This document shows positions 25,301-31,720 of a DNA stretch of 64,000 nt, piece by piece (the first letter of the stretch is position 1; the number at the start of each line of letters is the position of its first letter). The stretch is from Nelumbo lutea (Eukaryota > Streptophyta > Magnoliopsida > Proteales > Nelumbonaceae), in the NCBI GenBank assembly GCA_022828595.1, contig JAKGHH010000001.1:118370999-118434998 (forward strand), read 5' to 3'. Under the pieces are notes generated by a model, which saw nothing but the letters and a program-made list of their open reading frames with translations, had not been told where the DNA came from and searched no databases. Made by a program: the position numbers and the translations under genes.

Positions 25301-28300
25301 AGTTTCAGGTCCTATGAAGCTATTGTGATAATAAGGCAACTAAACACAAATTATGATCCAGTGTAACATGATAGAATTAAGCAAATTGAACTCAACATGC
25401 ATTTTCATAGAGAGTAGCTTCCCAAGAGATGTGTCTTCATACTAAATATGAACTTGCTATTTTATTAAAAAAAATAAAGCATGTTTAAATCAAGTTTAAG
25501 TGCAATTGAATCTATGCTCCACTTGAGTGGATGGGTGGGAGGGGGAACGGTATAGAGTGATAAGTAACTAGAGAAATACAGTGAACAAGGTCAGTCAGAC
25601 CTAAGATTTTTTTATCAGCAAGAAATTTGAAACTTACATTAAAATGAGAATCTGGATATTACAATGACAGGGTGTATCCACCCATAAGAATTAATTCCAA
25701 TCCCAGCGAAGTTACAAAATTTACAATGGTGCCCAAAACAGTTGTTGCCTATATACCCTTTGCTTTGCTAGAGTATCAGCCATCCCATTTGTTGTCAGCC
25801 TAACCCACTTGAATCTCCCTCTACTTCCAAGTGCTGAAATCTTAGGTCAGTCAGCCCTAAGATTTCTTCTCTAGCCTAATGCTTCTTGCTTCTTCTCCTC
25901 CTCTAACTACTCCAGGTCCTTTAATTCCTAGCATATTGCTTTTCCAGTCAGAAAAACAGATAAGCATTTACATTAACAGGATGTACAAGGAGTATATCAA
26001 GGAAAATACAAGGAATATCCCATAAATCATGTGCCAGGGAATCAACCAGTGAGTTTGCTGATCTAGGCACCCAACAGATTTCTGCCTGTAGTCTTAGACA
26101 TAGTGATCTTGATTCCCTTATTTTGTCCACCCTTCAGCCCAGTGTTTTAAAAGCGCAAGGCACAAGGGACATTTTGTGCCTGAGGCGCAAGGTACAAGGT
26201 GAGGTGTGCGCCTTTTTGAGGCAAGGTGCACAATTAAAAAAAAGGCTAAAGATTCAAAAAAAATTGCAAAAAGTTCAAAAAAATCAAAAAATTATAAAAC
26301 ATAATATTAATAAAAATATAAAGTTAAGTTTTAAAATAAATGTTTTAAAACTATTATCTAAAATTAAAATACATAAATATAATATGTAAAGCATATTCAA
26401 ATGAGAATTTAAAAATGAAATCAAACATATAAAACATTTTCAAGCATATAAAACCCACAATCTCTTTTTTTCTCAATTGCATCAAGTAGCTAATGTGACA
26501 TATTACATTCCTAATTCTACGAGCCGCCTTTGTGCCACGCCCCTCGAGTCCAGCCCAAACAAGTCCATGTTAGGGTCTTAAATTCTTAGAATTCACACAA
26601 AAAATTATAATCTTCGAGAATCTCCTATTTGGCAATGTTGTCGATTCATTCATCTTAAAAAAATATCTTCTTAAAAGCAATTAAACTATAAAATTATAAT
26701 TTTTTGTGTGAAATCTAAGAATTTAAGACCCTAACATGGACTTGTGTGGGCTGGCCTCAAGGGGCGTGGCGGTCAGACTCAAAAAAAAAAAGGAAACAGC
26801 GGCAAATTTTCAAAAGGCGCACGCCTGGGCTAAGGCACTATCCCTTGCTTTTGTATGCTCTCTCCCAATTCATTAATTACTTAGACATCTAATAATGTTT
26901 TAGACTCCTAGCATAGTTGTCAAGGCGACACCTAGGCGCCCACCCAGAGACTTAAGCGGGCGCCTACATACATCTAAGAAACTTTTTTTTTAATTTTTTA
27001 TTTTGATATTTTATTGGATGTTTTATTATTTTAAAATAAAACTGGTCACATGCTATCATTTTATTATTAAGACAACAATACAACTAGTGCTTTTTCTTTT
27101 GTTTACGCATAAGGGAGGAGAACTGAAGACTTCATGCCCCAGCCCAACTCCATCGCACCTCAGCTTCAACAGGTAAGTTCTTCTTCCAGCCCAGCTTCAG
27201 TCATTTTTTGCTTTTTTTCGAAAAAACAGGGGCTCCGCCCCTATACTCCTCCCTTGCTCCACAGCTCCACTCATTCTTCCGCCCCTGACTGTTCTCAATC
27301 GATAGTCTCAGTCCCTTTTTTTCCGAAAAAAAACAGGGGCCTATACTCCTCCCTGCCCCTAATCCCCTATACTTCTTCTTCTTCCGCCCCTATACTCCTC
27401 TCCTCCCTTCCTAGTTCCTGCACTTATTTTTTTTTTCAGTTAATAGTTAGTGTACATGCTTGCTAGTTAGTGTACATGATTGCTAGTTATATGAAATTTA
27501 TACTCATTGGAATGATTTATAGTGTTAATAGTTAGTGTACATGCTTGCTAGTTAGCAAACAAAACCAATAAAATAGCTTAGAAAAGCATACATAAAGTAA
27601 AAACTCAAGAAAACTAACATTTTAAAATTCCAACGCCTAGGTGCCTGGGCGCCCTGTGGTCGCAAAGCCTTGCCTTGGCGCCTTGAAAACTATGACTCCT
27701 AGTAGTTTAATAATATTAAGTTTCAGAAATAAATTTTAGCTTTTACTGATTGGCGTCAACTCTTCTTGCCAAGTCAAAGTACTTTGGCATGCTTTACCAG
27801 TAACCTCCTTAACTACACTGACCACTACTCCAGACTGATAAGGTGAGAAAATATAATTTCACAAGGAAAAGAAATGCTTAATTTTTGGAATTAAACAGAA
27901 TGTAAATATGTCATAATAGCCAAAGGATTGAAGGCAGAAGCAATATCTTCCTGAGGCAAAGATGTACCATTTAGAGATGGCGTTTCCTACCTTCACACAG
28001 GCTGCAGCTTCTGTTGAGGCTTCACTGCCAACAGGAGGGAATGCTTCTAATTCAAGTTCTAAATCACTATCATCATCCTGAAAGCAGAATATAAAAATTA
28101 TTTGATTTCTTTACACCGCTCAGAAAAAACCAACTACACCCCATCATATAAATTGATCTGGTAAAAGGAAGTAAAATATAAGCAGTCTCTGTTGTATCTT
28201 ATAGACCTTAAAAATAGAATATATATGGGGCAATTTTCGTTTTGAAAGCTAATTAGAAATGGGAAAAAATCACCCCATCAAGAACTATGGGATTTGGTTG

Positions 28301-29774
28301 CACTATCAAAGCCAAACAGGTTATTACAACATGTACAAGGAATACAGACACCAATCTTAATGGTGCTGCTGAACAGATTACAGATGTACAACGAGATGGC
28401 TTCCTGCCACATGGCAAGGCACCCATGCATTCAAATCATCCAGGCAGCCACCATCCCTGACCCATTCTGCAAGAGGGAGAATATAAAGCAGTTCCAAAAT
28501 GCAAAAATCAAGTTCCTCTTGACATTCAAGAAGGTTAGGCCTCCAACAAGGAAGCTGAAGACTGCATACAAAGCAACAGGCCCAATTTATTTATGGAATT
28601 TTGGGCATAGATAGTGGTTACTCCTTGACAATACCTCTTTGGATTAGTTGAACAAGAGAATATAAGATTAGGTTTAGAAATTTTGTTGTTCGAAATATTC
28701 TAATCACCAGATCTGGTAAGAGATTTTCTTTTGAGATAAATAAAATATAAAACTTTATTAAATAAAAGAGATTAAAATTGGGAAAGGTGATGGGAGATTA
28801 CTGACCAAAGAAAAGAAAAAGATACATAAAGAAATTCTCCCAATCAAGTCCAAACAACACCAAAAAACAGCCCTAAAAGAATTCTTAGAATCCCTTCAAG
28901 TTCAGGAAGGATCAAGCCTATAAAGAATCAAAGTTTGATAGAAGCAAATTGATGCTGAGATGTACTGCTTTTTTTACAGTGCATTTCTGATTAGTAGTTG
29001 GTTTGTCAACTAGACAACCATCTTTCTGAGATGTACTGTTTTTTTTCAGTTTTAATGAAATTTCCTTTTTTTTATCCTTCAAAAAAAAATTTGTTTCACT
29101 TATTTCAATCACATATAATTTGTACAACCAAAAAAAATATTGCTGACAATAGAAAGGGCCACTACGCATTGTTGGTCCCATCTACCCAGGGTCTTGCAAC
29201 TTGCAAGAAGTGAGCTGGATATGGATCTAACCTTTGGCATTTATTTGCAAAAGTGGGCATTCCCATACTCAAATCCACATTCTCACACCTGTCAGCCAAA
29301 GTTTTTACCATCGTACCAAGCAATGGACCCTTTTTCAAAATTTGTGTTGACAATATGGATCAATATTCATTAAATCTAGAGTGGTAACATCTTGTGCCTC
29401 CTCGTATGGTGAATGTACACATCCTTTCTTATTAATAAAATCATTATTCATTTATCAAAAAAATATATTCATAAAATCTGGAAGGAACCAGAATAACTTG
29501 AAATTGGCCCCTCTTGCCGCTTGAATGTCTACCAAACCAGTAGAAAACCTCAGACTGGCATGGTTAGAGAGTATTCCTAGCACCACAAAAAGAGAGGAGA
29601 AGGTAATGGATGCCGCATGCTAGTTTGCACTGGAAAACATTTTGAACACTTGTGTGTTTTCAAATGGGTCCCGACCAAAATCCCTAATTTTGACCATAAA
29701 AACTAAAAGAGATAAGCTAAAACAAAGAATCAGAGTCCAATGAAATCAATAAGGCATGTATATCTGATGAAACA

Positions 29775-29815
<41 letters not shown>

Positions 29816-31099
29816 TTCAGGTCAATGTGGATGGGTAATGACAAGATTTGATCGGTGGAAGCATGAGAAAGAACAAGTTGGGAAAGATAGATTAGATTAA
29901 GGATAATTATTTCTTTCATAACTTCGCATATAAGTACAGATTAGATATATGTCCAACGATTTCCAGGTTCAGTAAAAAGGTTGGTTTTATAACTAGCATG
30001 GAAGTTAGTCTTTTCTATAGCCAACCTAGTGTTGCACTCTGACAATATTTACATTAATGTTGAAGTTTTTGCATTTCACCTTTTTCGTTCTTTAAGGTTG
30101 TAATTTAATTCACCTTTATACTATAAAAAAAGGAATTTGGAAAGCTAATCTACCTATTGTTGCACAATTCAACTGCAACCAATTCAGGAATATCAAACTA
30201 GAATCAGAATTTTACCACATCAATTAAGCTCCCATTATACTATGTTCAAACTTCAAACATGATACATTTACTCATATGTGAAATCCTAACAACATTGGAA
30301 TTTGTATGCTCATTTTCTTAGGTAAGTGAAATATGAAACTCTGACTTTGAAAGGAAACTTGGTTAGTTTGGTGAGGGCCTGACTTAACTGCAAATTATTT
30401 AAATGAATTCAAACATCGCGGCTTTTATGATAAAATCAAAACACAGCCACCAGATTCAATGTATGGAAGAATTCCAATGGGCATAAGTACATGTCTGATC
30501 GACCAACACAACAGTTATACTTATGAAGCATGCAACTAACCAATGGTTCAGCTCCATCTTCTATTTTTTCTGCCATTGGGTGACGGTAGGCCAAATGCCG
30601 CCAGAGCATCTGATACTCCCGCGCATTAGAAATCCCCGTCGTGGTCTTCTTGACCAATGCATCCCAATCGATCTTGGTGTCAGCAAACTGAGCAACTTCC
30701 TGAAGTAAAGCAAGTATTGTTGTTGCCGTATACCTAATGGGTGAAGAGAAGCACATCACTATCACCACATGATACCATGAAGGCATGAACCACATGAAAA
30801 TTCAACTAAACCTCAAATATAGCAATGAGTTCGTATTCTTTCAACGGATTCCTTAACCAAATTTTACAAGGAGCCCAACTCACTAAACATAATGACCCAC
30901 TCGATGTGTCTTAATTCAAATGGAAAAATGCATACAAGCATACATATACCACAACAGAATGAAACAACTGAACTATTATCCACGGTTTAAACTTAATAAA
31001 AGATATACAGAAACAAACAGAAGAAAACCTTTGTAAAAGCACGGAGATATCCTCTTCGCTGATGGAACCTTTCTTCTTTTTCTTCTTCTTTTCGGTCAT
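234..31099 (-). CDS. DRMY1-like single-MYB/SANT nuclear protein, six exons, whole gene span
   Basis: Joining 31029-31099, 30541-30733, 27991-28077, 21745-22128, 1935-2082 and 234-1387 on the minus strand gives 2037 bp, or 678 residues. Every junction is GT-AG and phases match. Residues 3-10 are a Lys run; residues 15-75 are a conserved N-terminal block containing IDWDAL and [10 protein letters not shown]. Residues 89-97 are acidic. A basic RRKRK patch precedes one MYB repeat at about 203-253, with Trp at 206, 226 and 247. The remaining ~380 residues are Ser/Thr/Ala-rich and look disordered. From memory this layout matches Arabidopsis DRMY1 (At1g58220), a MYB-like protein of organ growth, and its paralogue; the name is by family resemblance only. 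A role as a nuclear regulator is inferred. The gene covers 31 kb because of transposon-filled introns, yet every exon reads open, so I think it is functional. Confidence 0.82.
1935..2082 (-). CDS. DRMY1-like gene, exon 5 (end of MYB repeat)
   Basis: A 148-bp exon beginning RWAIIRKRQ, which supplies the third Trp and last helix of the MYB repeat, followed by [19 protein letters not shown]. Acceptor CTGCAG and donor GTACTG; the last G starts an Ala codon finished in exon 6. Confidence 0.82.
2298..2370 (-). tRNA. tRNA-Glu-like gene with a CTG (Gln) anticodon, possibly a pseudogene
   Basis: On the minus strand 73 nt fold as a cloverleaf. The acceptor stem TCTGTTG/CAACGGA pairs fully with one G-T wobble. 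The anticodon stem TCTGG/CCAGA is perfect, with loop GTCTGGC. T33 is present and positions 34-36 read CTG. The T-loop TTCAAAT is normal but the T-stem has a G50-G64 mismatch. A T-run follows immediately, as a Pol III terminator would. The body resembles plant tRNA-Glu(CTC), so the anticodon appears to have drifted from CTC to CTG. It lies in intron 4, on the same strand as the host gene. Confidence 0.6.
2990..4165 (+). mobile_element. L1-type LINE 3' fragment (zinc-binding and RNase H-like part)
   Basis: Broken frames read [17 protein letters not shown], then FYCPFAQAI, the reverse-transcriptase zinc-binding region of plant LINEs. An RNase H-like CDAGLLKNN follows near 3690-3720. The copy ends in an A-rich tail near 4160. 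Several stops and shifts make it dead. It is antisense to the host gene inside intron 4. Confidence 0.6.
4342..4625. mobile_element. putative solo LTR of a Copia-like element
   Basis: A 284-bp segment starting TGTAGAGAGACTGGG and ending CTGCTACA. It has the feel of a plant LTR: GGGCC-rich 5' part, TAATAAAAG near the middle and a pyrimidine-rich end. No matching 5-bp duplication is visible on the flanks, so truncation or misassignment is possible. Confidence 0.4.
4640..4995 (-). mobile_element. LINE 3' fragment, zinc-binding region
   Basis: The minus strand encodes CMHPHRCTL followed by [19 protein letters not shown], the Cys/His zinc-binding signature at the end of plant LINE ORF2. It is a short dead fragment inside intron 4. 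Confidence 0.5.
5056..5073. repeat. (TG)n microsatellite
   Basis: An uninterrupted TG dinucleotide run of about nine units in intron 4. Confidence 0.85.
5158..5443. repeat. two-copy tandem duplication, about 142-bp unit
   Basis: The phrase gggagatcaagta recurs at 5191 and 5333. It is surrounded both times by matching aagtaycccat, ccacttctttt-like and cttctaaaaccaaa segments. The copies have diverged noticeably, so the duplication is old. No coding potential is evident. Confidence 0.65.
5444..6639. other. intronic sequence without recognised features
   Basis: AT-rich DNA of intron 4. Short open frames exist but none resembles a known protein or has usual coding composition. Confidence 0.5.
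6640..7025. mobile_element. hAT-like non-autonomous element, TAGGGGTGGCAATT family, right end not found
   Basis: It begins TAGGGGTGGCAATTTTAGAC and continues with repeated gttgggt motifs, then an AT-rich core. A similar core (catttaaattcaaat) and an inverted end (aatttccacccctg) occur at 17150-17400, so the two look like pieces of one family. No complementary right end or target duplication is visible. Confidence 0.45.
7140..7890 (+). mobile_element. L1-type LINE reverse-transcriptase fragment
   Basis: Shifting plus-strand frames give [17 protein letters not shown] (the SRGLRQGDPLSP region), [10 protein letters not shown] (the YADD box with its first Asp changed to Asn) and LKYLGMPVG. Frameshifts and stops abound. 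It is a separate, more decayed copy than the LINE that follows. Confidence 0.7.
8165..13002 (+). mobile_element. near-complete but dead L1-type LINE, ORF2 with endonuclease, RT and RNase H
   Basis: Endonuclease starts at about 8170 ([22 protein letters not shown]). After the inserted hAT element it resumes with VYGP and [11 protein letters not shown] near 9240. The RT runs about 10100-11400: [50 protein letters not shown] and SYLGLPLG. The zinc-binding region is at 11880-12100. An RNase H-like domain with a VNFDGNS-like start and [20 protein letters not shown] ends at about 12860. The tail is AATAAAATTTT...ATCAAAAAA. The RT active site reads AND instead of ADD, and many frames are broken. It is antisense to the host gene. 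Confidence 0.85.
8350..9042. mobile_element. non-autonomous hAT element, 693 bp, in the LINE endonuclease
   Basis: Exact 8-bp duplication GGAGGGAG flanks it (8342-8349 and 9043-9050). Ends are CAGTGTTTTAAAAGCGC and, inverted, TAGTGATTTAAAAGGCG. GC-rich subterminal GGCGCA/GGCAC motifs bracket an AT-rich core. The 8-bp duplication and YAGTG end fit the hAT superfamily. A relative lies at 26140. Confidence 0.85.
13003..13960 (+). mobile_element. LINE 3' fragment (post-RT and zinc-binding region)
   Basis: Plus-strand pieces read [15 protein letters not shown], then [20 protein letters not shown] at about 13660, the zinc-binding module of LINE ORF2. It directly abuts the tail of the preceding LINE, so one may have inserted next to or into the other. 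Degenerate. Confidence 0.6.
14003..14945. mobile_element. AT-rich DNA element with inverted ends and internal short repeats
   Basis: The left end ttatgtttggataagcttt and the inverted right end ccctgtttgacaaaaag resemble each other, as in MITE or hAT ends. Inside (about 14210-14690) imperfect 20-30-bp units with gccatgtg and catatattttg recur many times, in both orientations. Exact ends and target duplication are not clear. Confidence 0.5.
15075..16060 (-). mobile_element. LINE 3' fragment interrupted by a hAT element
   Basis: On the minus strand, 15790-15900 reads [19 protein letters not shown], and 15080-15350 reads [16 protein letters not shown] and on to a tail. This is the post-zinc-finger segment of plant LINE ORF2 (typically W.ERN.RIF). 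The two parts are split by the 410-bp element at 15362. Confidence 0.6.
15362..15771. mobile_element. non-autonomous hAT element, 410 bp, TARGGGTGTCAAT ends
   Basis: The 8-bp duplication CTCACTAC is exact on both sides (15354-15361, 15772-15779). Ends are TAAGGGTGTCAAT and inverted TAGGGGTGTCAAT. The interior is built of diverged ttggattggac/ggtcca repeats in both orientations, including a second internal ggtgtcaatgg near 15573, so it is an internally duplicated foldback-like element. Confidence 0.85.
16071..16200. repeat. two-copy tandem duplication, about 66-bp unit
   Basis: The segment attgtcagaa...caagaactgcagaccaaaca...gaaayttagatga occurs twice in a row with few differences. Noncoding. 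Confidence 0.7.
16614..17123. mobile_element. hAT-like MITE, TAGGGCTGTCAA ends, 510 bp
   Basis: It starts TAGGGCTGTCAACAGGTTGG and ends inverted as TAGGGATGTCAATGGGTTGG. The core is AT-rich and subterminal parts carry repeated ggttcgg/aaccaac motifs. The flanking 8-mers are not identical, so the target duplication has decayed. Confidence 0.6.
17124..17400. mobile_element. right end of a TAGGGGTGGAAATT-type hAT element
   Basis: Ends with caacccaatttccacccctg, the inverted form of the TAGGGGTGG end seen at 6640, and shares its AT-rich core. The left end is missing. Confidence 0.4.
17536..17892 (+). repeat. Copia left LTR
   Basis: Starts TGAAGAAATAAGTCA and ends TTTATTCAAGT. Contains TATAAATAAG (near 17745) as likely TATA and a pyrimidine-rich R/U5. 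If TG...CA ends are required the LTR stops at TTCA, three bases earlier. Confidence 0.85.
17893..17904 (+). other. primer-binding site complementary to initiator tRNA-Met
   Basis: TGGTATCAGAGC directly after the left LTR, the standard plant Copia primer site. Confidence 0.9.
18616..19440 (+). pseudogene. Copia gag (capsid and zinc knuckle), broken
   Basis: Opens with ATG and reads through [14 protein letters not shown] and [13 protein letters not shown], typical of the UBN2/Copia gag domain. A TAG interrupts at 18910-18912. After a frame shift near 19380, in an A/T-rich run, the zinc knuckle [14 protein letters not shown] follows, then a TGA in place of an expected Trp. Gag would be about 270 residues if intact. 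It cannot supply a full capsid protein. Confidence 0.8.
19690..20210 (+). pseudogene. Copia protease and pre-integrase fragment
   Basis: Reads [11 protein letters not shown] at about 19713-19745, the retropepsin site with DSG changed to DSS, then the pre-integrase [14 protein letters not shown] near 20110. A stop at about 20051 separates the two. The integrase catalytic core is absent because sequence is lost after 20210. Confidence 0.7.
20211..20410. repeat. GC-rich filler resembling a hAT end, at the Copia deletion joint
   Basis: Contains attaaaacgtgaaggcgtgacgcaaggcg and repeated aggcgtgaagcg motifs, similar in style to the hAT elements at 8350 and 26140. It stands where integrase core and RT should be. 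One clear end is visible; no target duplication is. Confidence 0.45.
20415..21210 (+). pseudogene. Copia RT C-terminus and RNase H
   Basis: RT resumes with a diverged [19 protein letters not shown]. An open 198-codon frame at 20617-21213 gives [40 protein letters not shown] and [10 protein letters not shown], the complete Copia RNase H with its Asp and Glu residues. It ends at the polypurine tract. The domain is open but cannot be made as part of a full polyprotein. Confidence 0.8.
21201..21210 (+). other. polypurine tract of the Copia element
   Basis: TGAAGGGGAG sits immediately before the right LTR, as expected for plus-strand priming. Confidence 0.75.
21211..21607 (+). repeat. Copia right LTR
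   Basis: Same ends as the left LTR but about 40 bp longer because the ctcttctc microsatellite near 21470-21530 has expanded. Confidence 0.85.
21745..22128 (-). CDS. DRMY1-like gene, exon 4 (first part of MYB repeat)
   Basis: A 384-bp phase-0 exon with a GGCCAG acceptor and a CAG|GTTTTC donor, encoding residues 118-245. It carries [11 protein letters not shown], a Gly/Ser linker, the basic RRKRK patch and two thirds of the MYB repeat, [14 protein letters not shown] through TASQLSQ. The third Trp of the repeat lies across the 19.7-kb intron, in exon 5. Confidence 0.85.
22643..24142 (-). mobile_element. 5'-truncated L1-type LINE (RT C-terminus, zinc-binding region)
   Basis: On the minus strand, 23860-23800 gives [11 protein letters not shown], then [16 protein letters not shown] and [11 protein letters not shown], the RT thumb region. 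The zinc-binding module [16 protein letters not shown] to [19 protein letters not shown] follows at 23350-23150. The tail near 22643-22680 reads as ATTAATACAATATTTAACC on the minus strand. It has stops and shifts. It lies in intron 3 in the same sense as the host gene. Confidence 0.7.
24143..24545. mobile_element. hAT-like GC-rich-ended element, GGCCCGGGCC family
   Basis: Starts TAGGGGTGATCATGGGCC and has subterminal gggcccgggccgggc blocks on both sides of an AT-rich core of atataatataaa repeats. The right end is uncertain and no target duplication was found. A relative with a similar start, TAGAGGTGTGATCAT, is at 36871. Confidence 0.55.
24546..24960 (-). mobile_element. LINE 3' fragment
   Basis: The minus strand reads [12 protein letters not shown] near 24840, the W.ERNARIF motif downstream of the LINE zinc finger, followed by a 70-codon open stretch of no clear identity. 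It may belong to a different copy from the LINE on the other side of the GC-rich element. Confidence 0.4.
25150..25545 (+). mobile_element. Copia RNase H fragment
   Basis: Broken frames give [21 protein letters not shown], a diverged YCDNKAT and VQHDRIKHIEL, the terminal RNase H of a Copia element, followed by the usual PLEW-like end. No LTR was recognised. It is more decayed than the element at 17536. Confidence 0.6.
25608..25865 (-). mobile_element. LINE 3' end: RNase H C-terminus and tail
   Basis: The minus strand reads [21 protein letters not shown], the same C-terminal signature as the large LINE at about 12850, then runs into a T-rich block (plus strand) that is the copy's tail. Confidence 0.6.
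25925..26139 (-). mobile_element. second LINE 3' end: RNase H C-terminus
   Basis: The minus strand reads [20 protein letters not shown], matching the VPR.AN..AD.LA ending of LINE RNase H domains. The hAT-like element at 26140 begins directly beside it. Confidence 0.5.
26140..26843. mobile_element. hAT-related element with internal foldback
   Basis: Left end CAGTGTTTTAAAAGCGC is identical over 17 bases to the element at 8350, and the GC-rich subterminal and AT-rich core are shared. The right end ...GGCACTA is poorly conserved and no 8-bp duplication is seen. Unlike the 8350 copy it carries a second, inverted copy of the cacgcccctc...ttataat block. Confidence 0.65.
26535..26769. repeat. long inverted repeat (about 77-bp arms, about 80-bp loop)
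   Basis: Arms 26535-26611 and 26693-26769 are complementary with about four mismatches by eye. Transcribed as part of intron 3 of the DRMY1-like gene it would fold into a long near-perfect hairpin. Confidence 0.8.
26912..27694. mobile_element. non-autonomous hAT element, 783 bp, CATAGTTNTCAAGGCG ends
   Basis: The 8-bp duplication ACTCCTAG is exact (26904-26911, 27695-27702). Ends are CATAGTTGTCAAGGCG and inverted CATAGTTTTCAAGGCG. The interior has a C/T-rich stretch with repeated ggggc/gcccctatactcctc motifs and three gctagttagtgtacatg-like units near 27450-27560. An open frame there is low complexity and not a gene. Confidence 0.85.
27991..28077 (-). CDS. DRMY1-like gene, exon 3
   Basis: An 87-bp phase-0 exon with a CTTTCAG acceptor and GTAGGA donor. 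It encodes 29 residues opening with the acidic [15 protein letters not shown]. It is too short to stand out by itself, but its reading frame and borders fit exons 2 and 4 exactly. Confidence 0.78.
28081..29760. other. intron 2 of the DRMY1-like gene, little recognised
   Basis: Mostly AT-rich. A plus-strand open frame of 106 codons at 28294-28614 matches nothing I know. A short LINE-like tail, attaataaaatcattattc then A-rich, is at 29430-29465. No other feature is supported. Confidence 0.4.
29774..29814. repeat. compound (TG)n(AG)n microsatellite
   Basis: About eight TG units followed by about a dozen AG units inside intron 2. Likely length-variable. Confidence 0.9.
30541..30733 (-). CDS. DRMY1-like gene, exon 2
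   Basis: Acceptor CCATTAG, donor GTTAGT, 193 bp, ending in phase 0. It encodes residues 24-88, the N-terminal block with [15 protein letters not shown] and [12 protein letters not shown], which looks like a diverged helical MYB-like module. Intron 1 upstream is 295 bp and compact. Confidence 0.82.
31029..31099 (-). CDS. DRMY1-like gene, exon 1 (coding part)
   Basis: Begins with ATG at 31099-31097 and encodes a Met-Thr-Glu followed by a Lys run and an acidic [10 protein letters not shown] segment. The 71 bp end in AG, completing an Arg codon with the first G of exon 2; the donor is GTTTTC. Confidence 0.8.
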
Positions 31100-31136
31100 G
31101 GTACCTCCAAACCCCTGTGCATTAAAGAAAACCAAA

Positions 31137-31151
31137 AACCCTAAACCCTAA
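31137..31151 (-). promoter_or_regulatory. telo-box (AAACCCTAA-type) tandem pair in the 5' leader
   Basis: The plus strand reads aaccctaaaccctaaat about 40 bp upstream of the DRMY1-like start codon. Such telo-box motifs are common in 5' regions of plant growth and translation genes and can bind TRB/SMH-type MYB proteins. Function here is inference. Confidence 0.5.
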
Positions 31152-31720
31152 ATCATTGAAAATCAGAAATAGGACTTAGGGAGAAGATTTTTATGATATT
31201 GAGAAAAATAAAGGAGTATTTTGGAAGAGAAAGGGGGCAAGGACGAAGGGTATGAATTGAAGAAGAGAGAGGTTTAAGGAACTAAAAGACTGTTCGTATT
31301 CGAACGAAGGAATCGACGGTGGAATAATGTTTCGAATTCGACCCCGCGCTTGAGTCAGTCAACTAGGTGAGGAGACCGGAGACCACAGGGAAAATTTGCT
31401 GAAAGCGAAGGAAATCTCGAGTCTGGACTCGATGCATTAAATCACGAAATTTTCTTGTTTAAATCACGAAATTACTGCCTTTATGAAGCAACAGGGGAAA
31501 GTGCTAGAGAAACTCGACCACTCGATCCAAGAGACAGCGACGGGGAAGAATGGTACATGGTGGCTGGTGGGACCCATGAAAGGTGGACCATAACTCAAAA
31601 TGTAGCCATACGTCCCGCCATTTCCATGCAGGCGAAGCAATTTCAGATGCGTTTCAGATGCGTATTTTGCCATGTTAGTGCGATGAAGGCATCCCCTCTC
31701 TCGTTATTATTTGCTTGATC
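31152..31720 (-). promoter_or_regulatory. probable promoter and 5' UTR region of the DRMY1-like gene
   Basis: Higher-GC, non-repetitive sequence upstream of the telo-box, without a recognisable gene. It is the only non-transposon sequence upstream of the start, so the promoter should lie here. I see no clear TATA box. Confidence 0.4.

Noticed and set aside
26535..26769. annotated conserved miRNA precursor
   Set aside because: The hairpin is real but is transposon-derived, and no known mature miRNA sequence is recognised in the arms; kept only as a candidate small-RNA source.
27134..27466. 110-codon Pro/Ser-rich ORF
   Set aside because: Falls wholly inside the hAT element at 26912-27694 and is a translation of low-complexity C/T-rich DNA.
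28294..28614. 106-codon plus-strand ORF in intron 2 of the DRMY1-like gene
   Set aside because: No recognisable domain, lies within a host intron and shows no coding character beyond being open.
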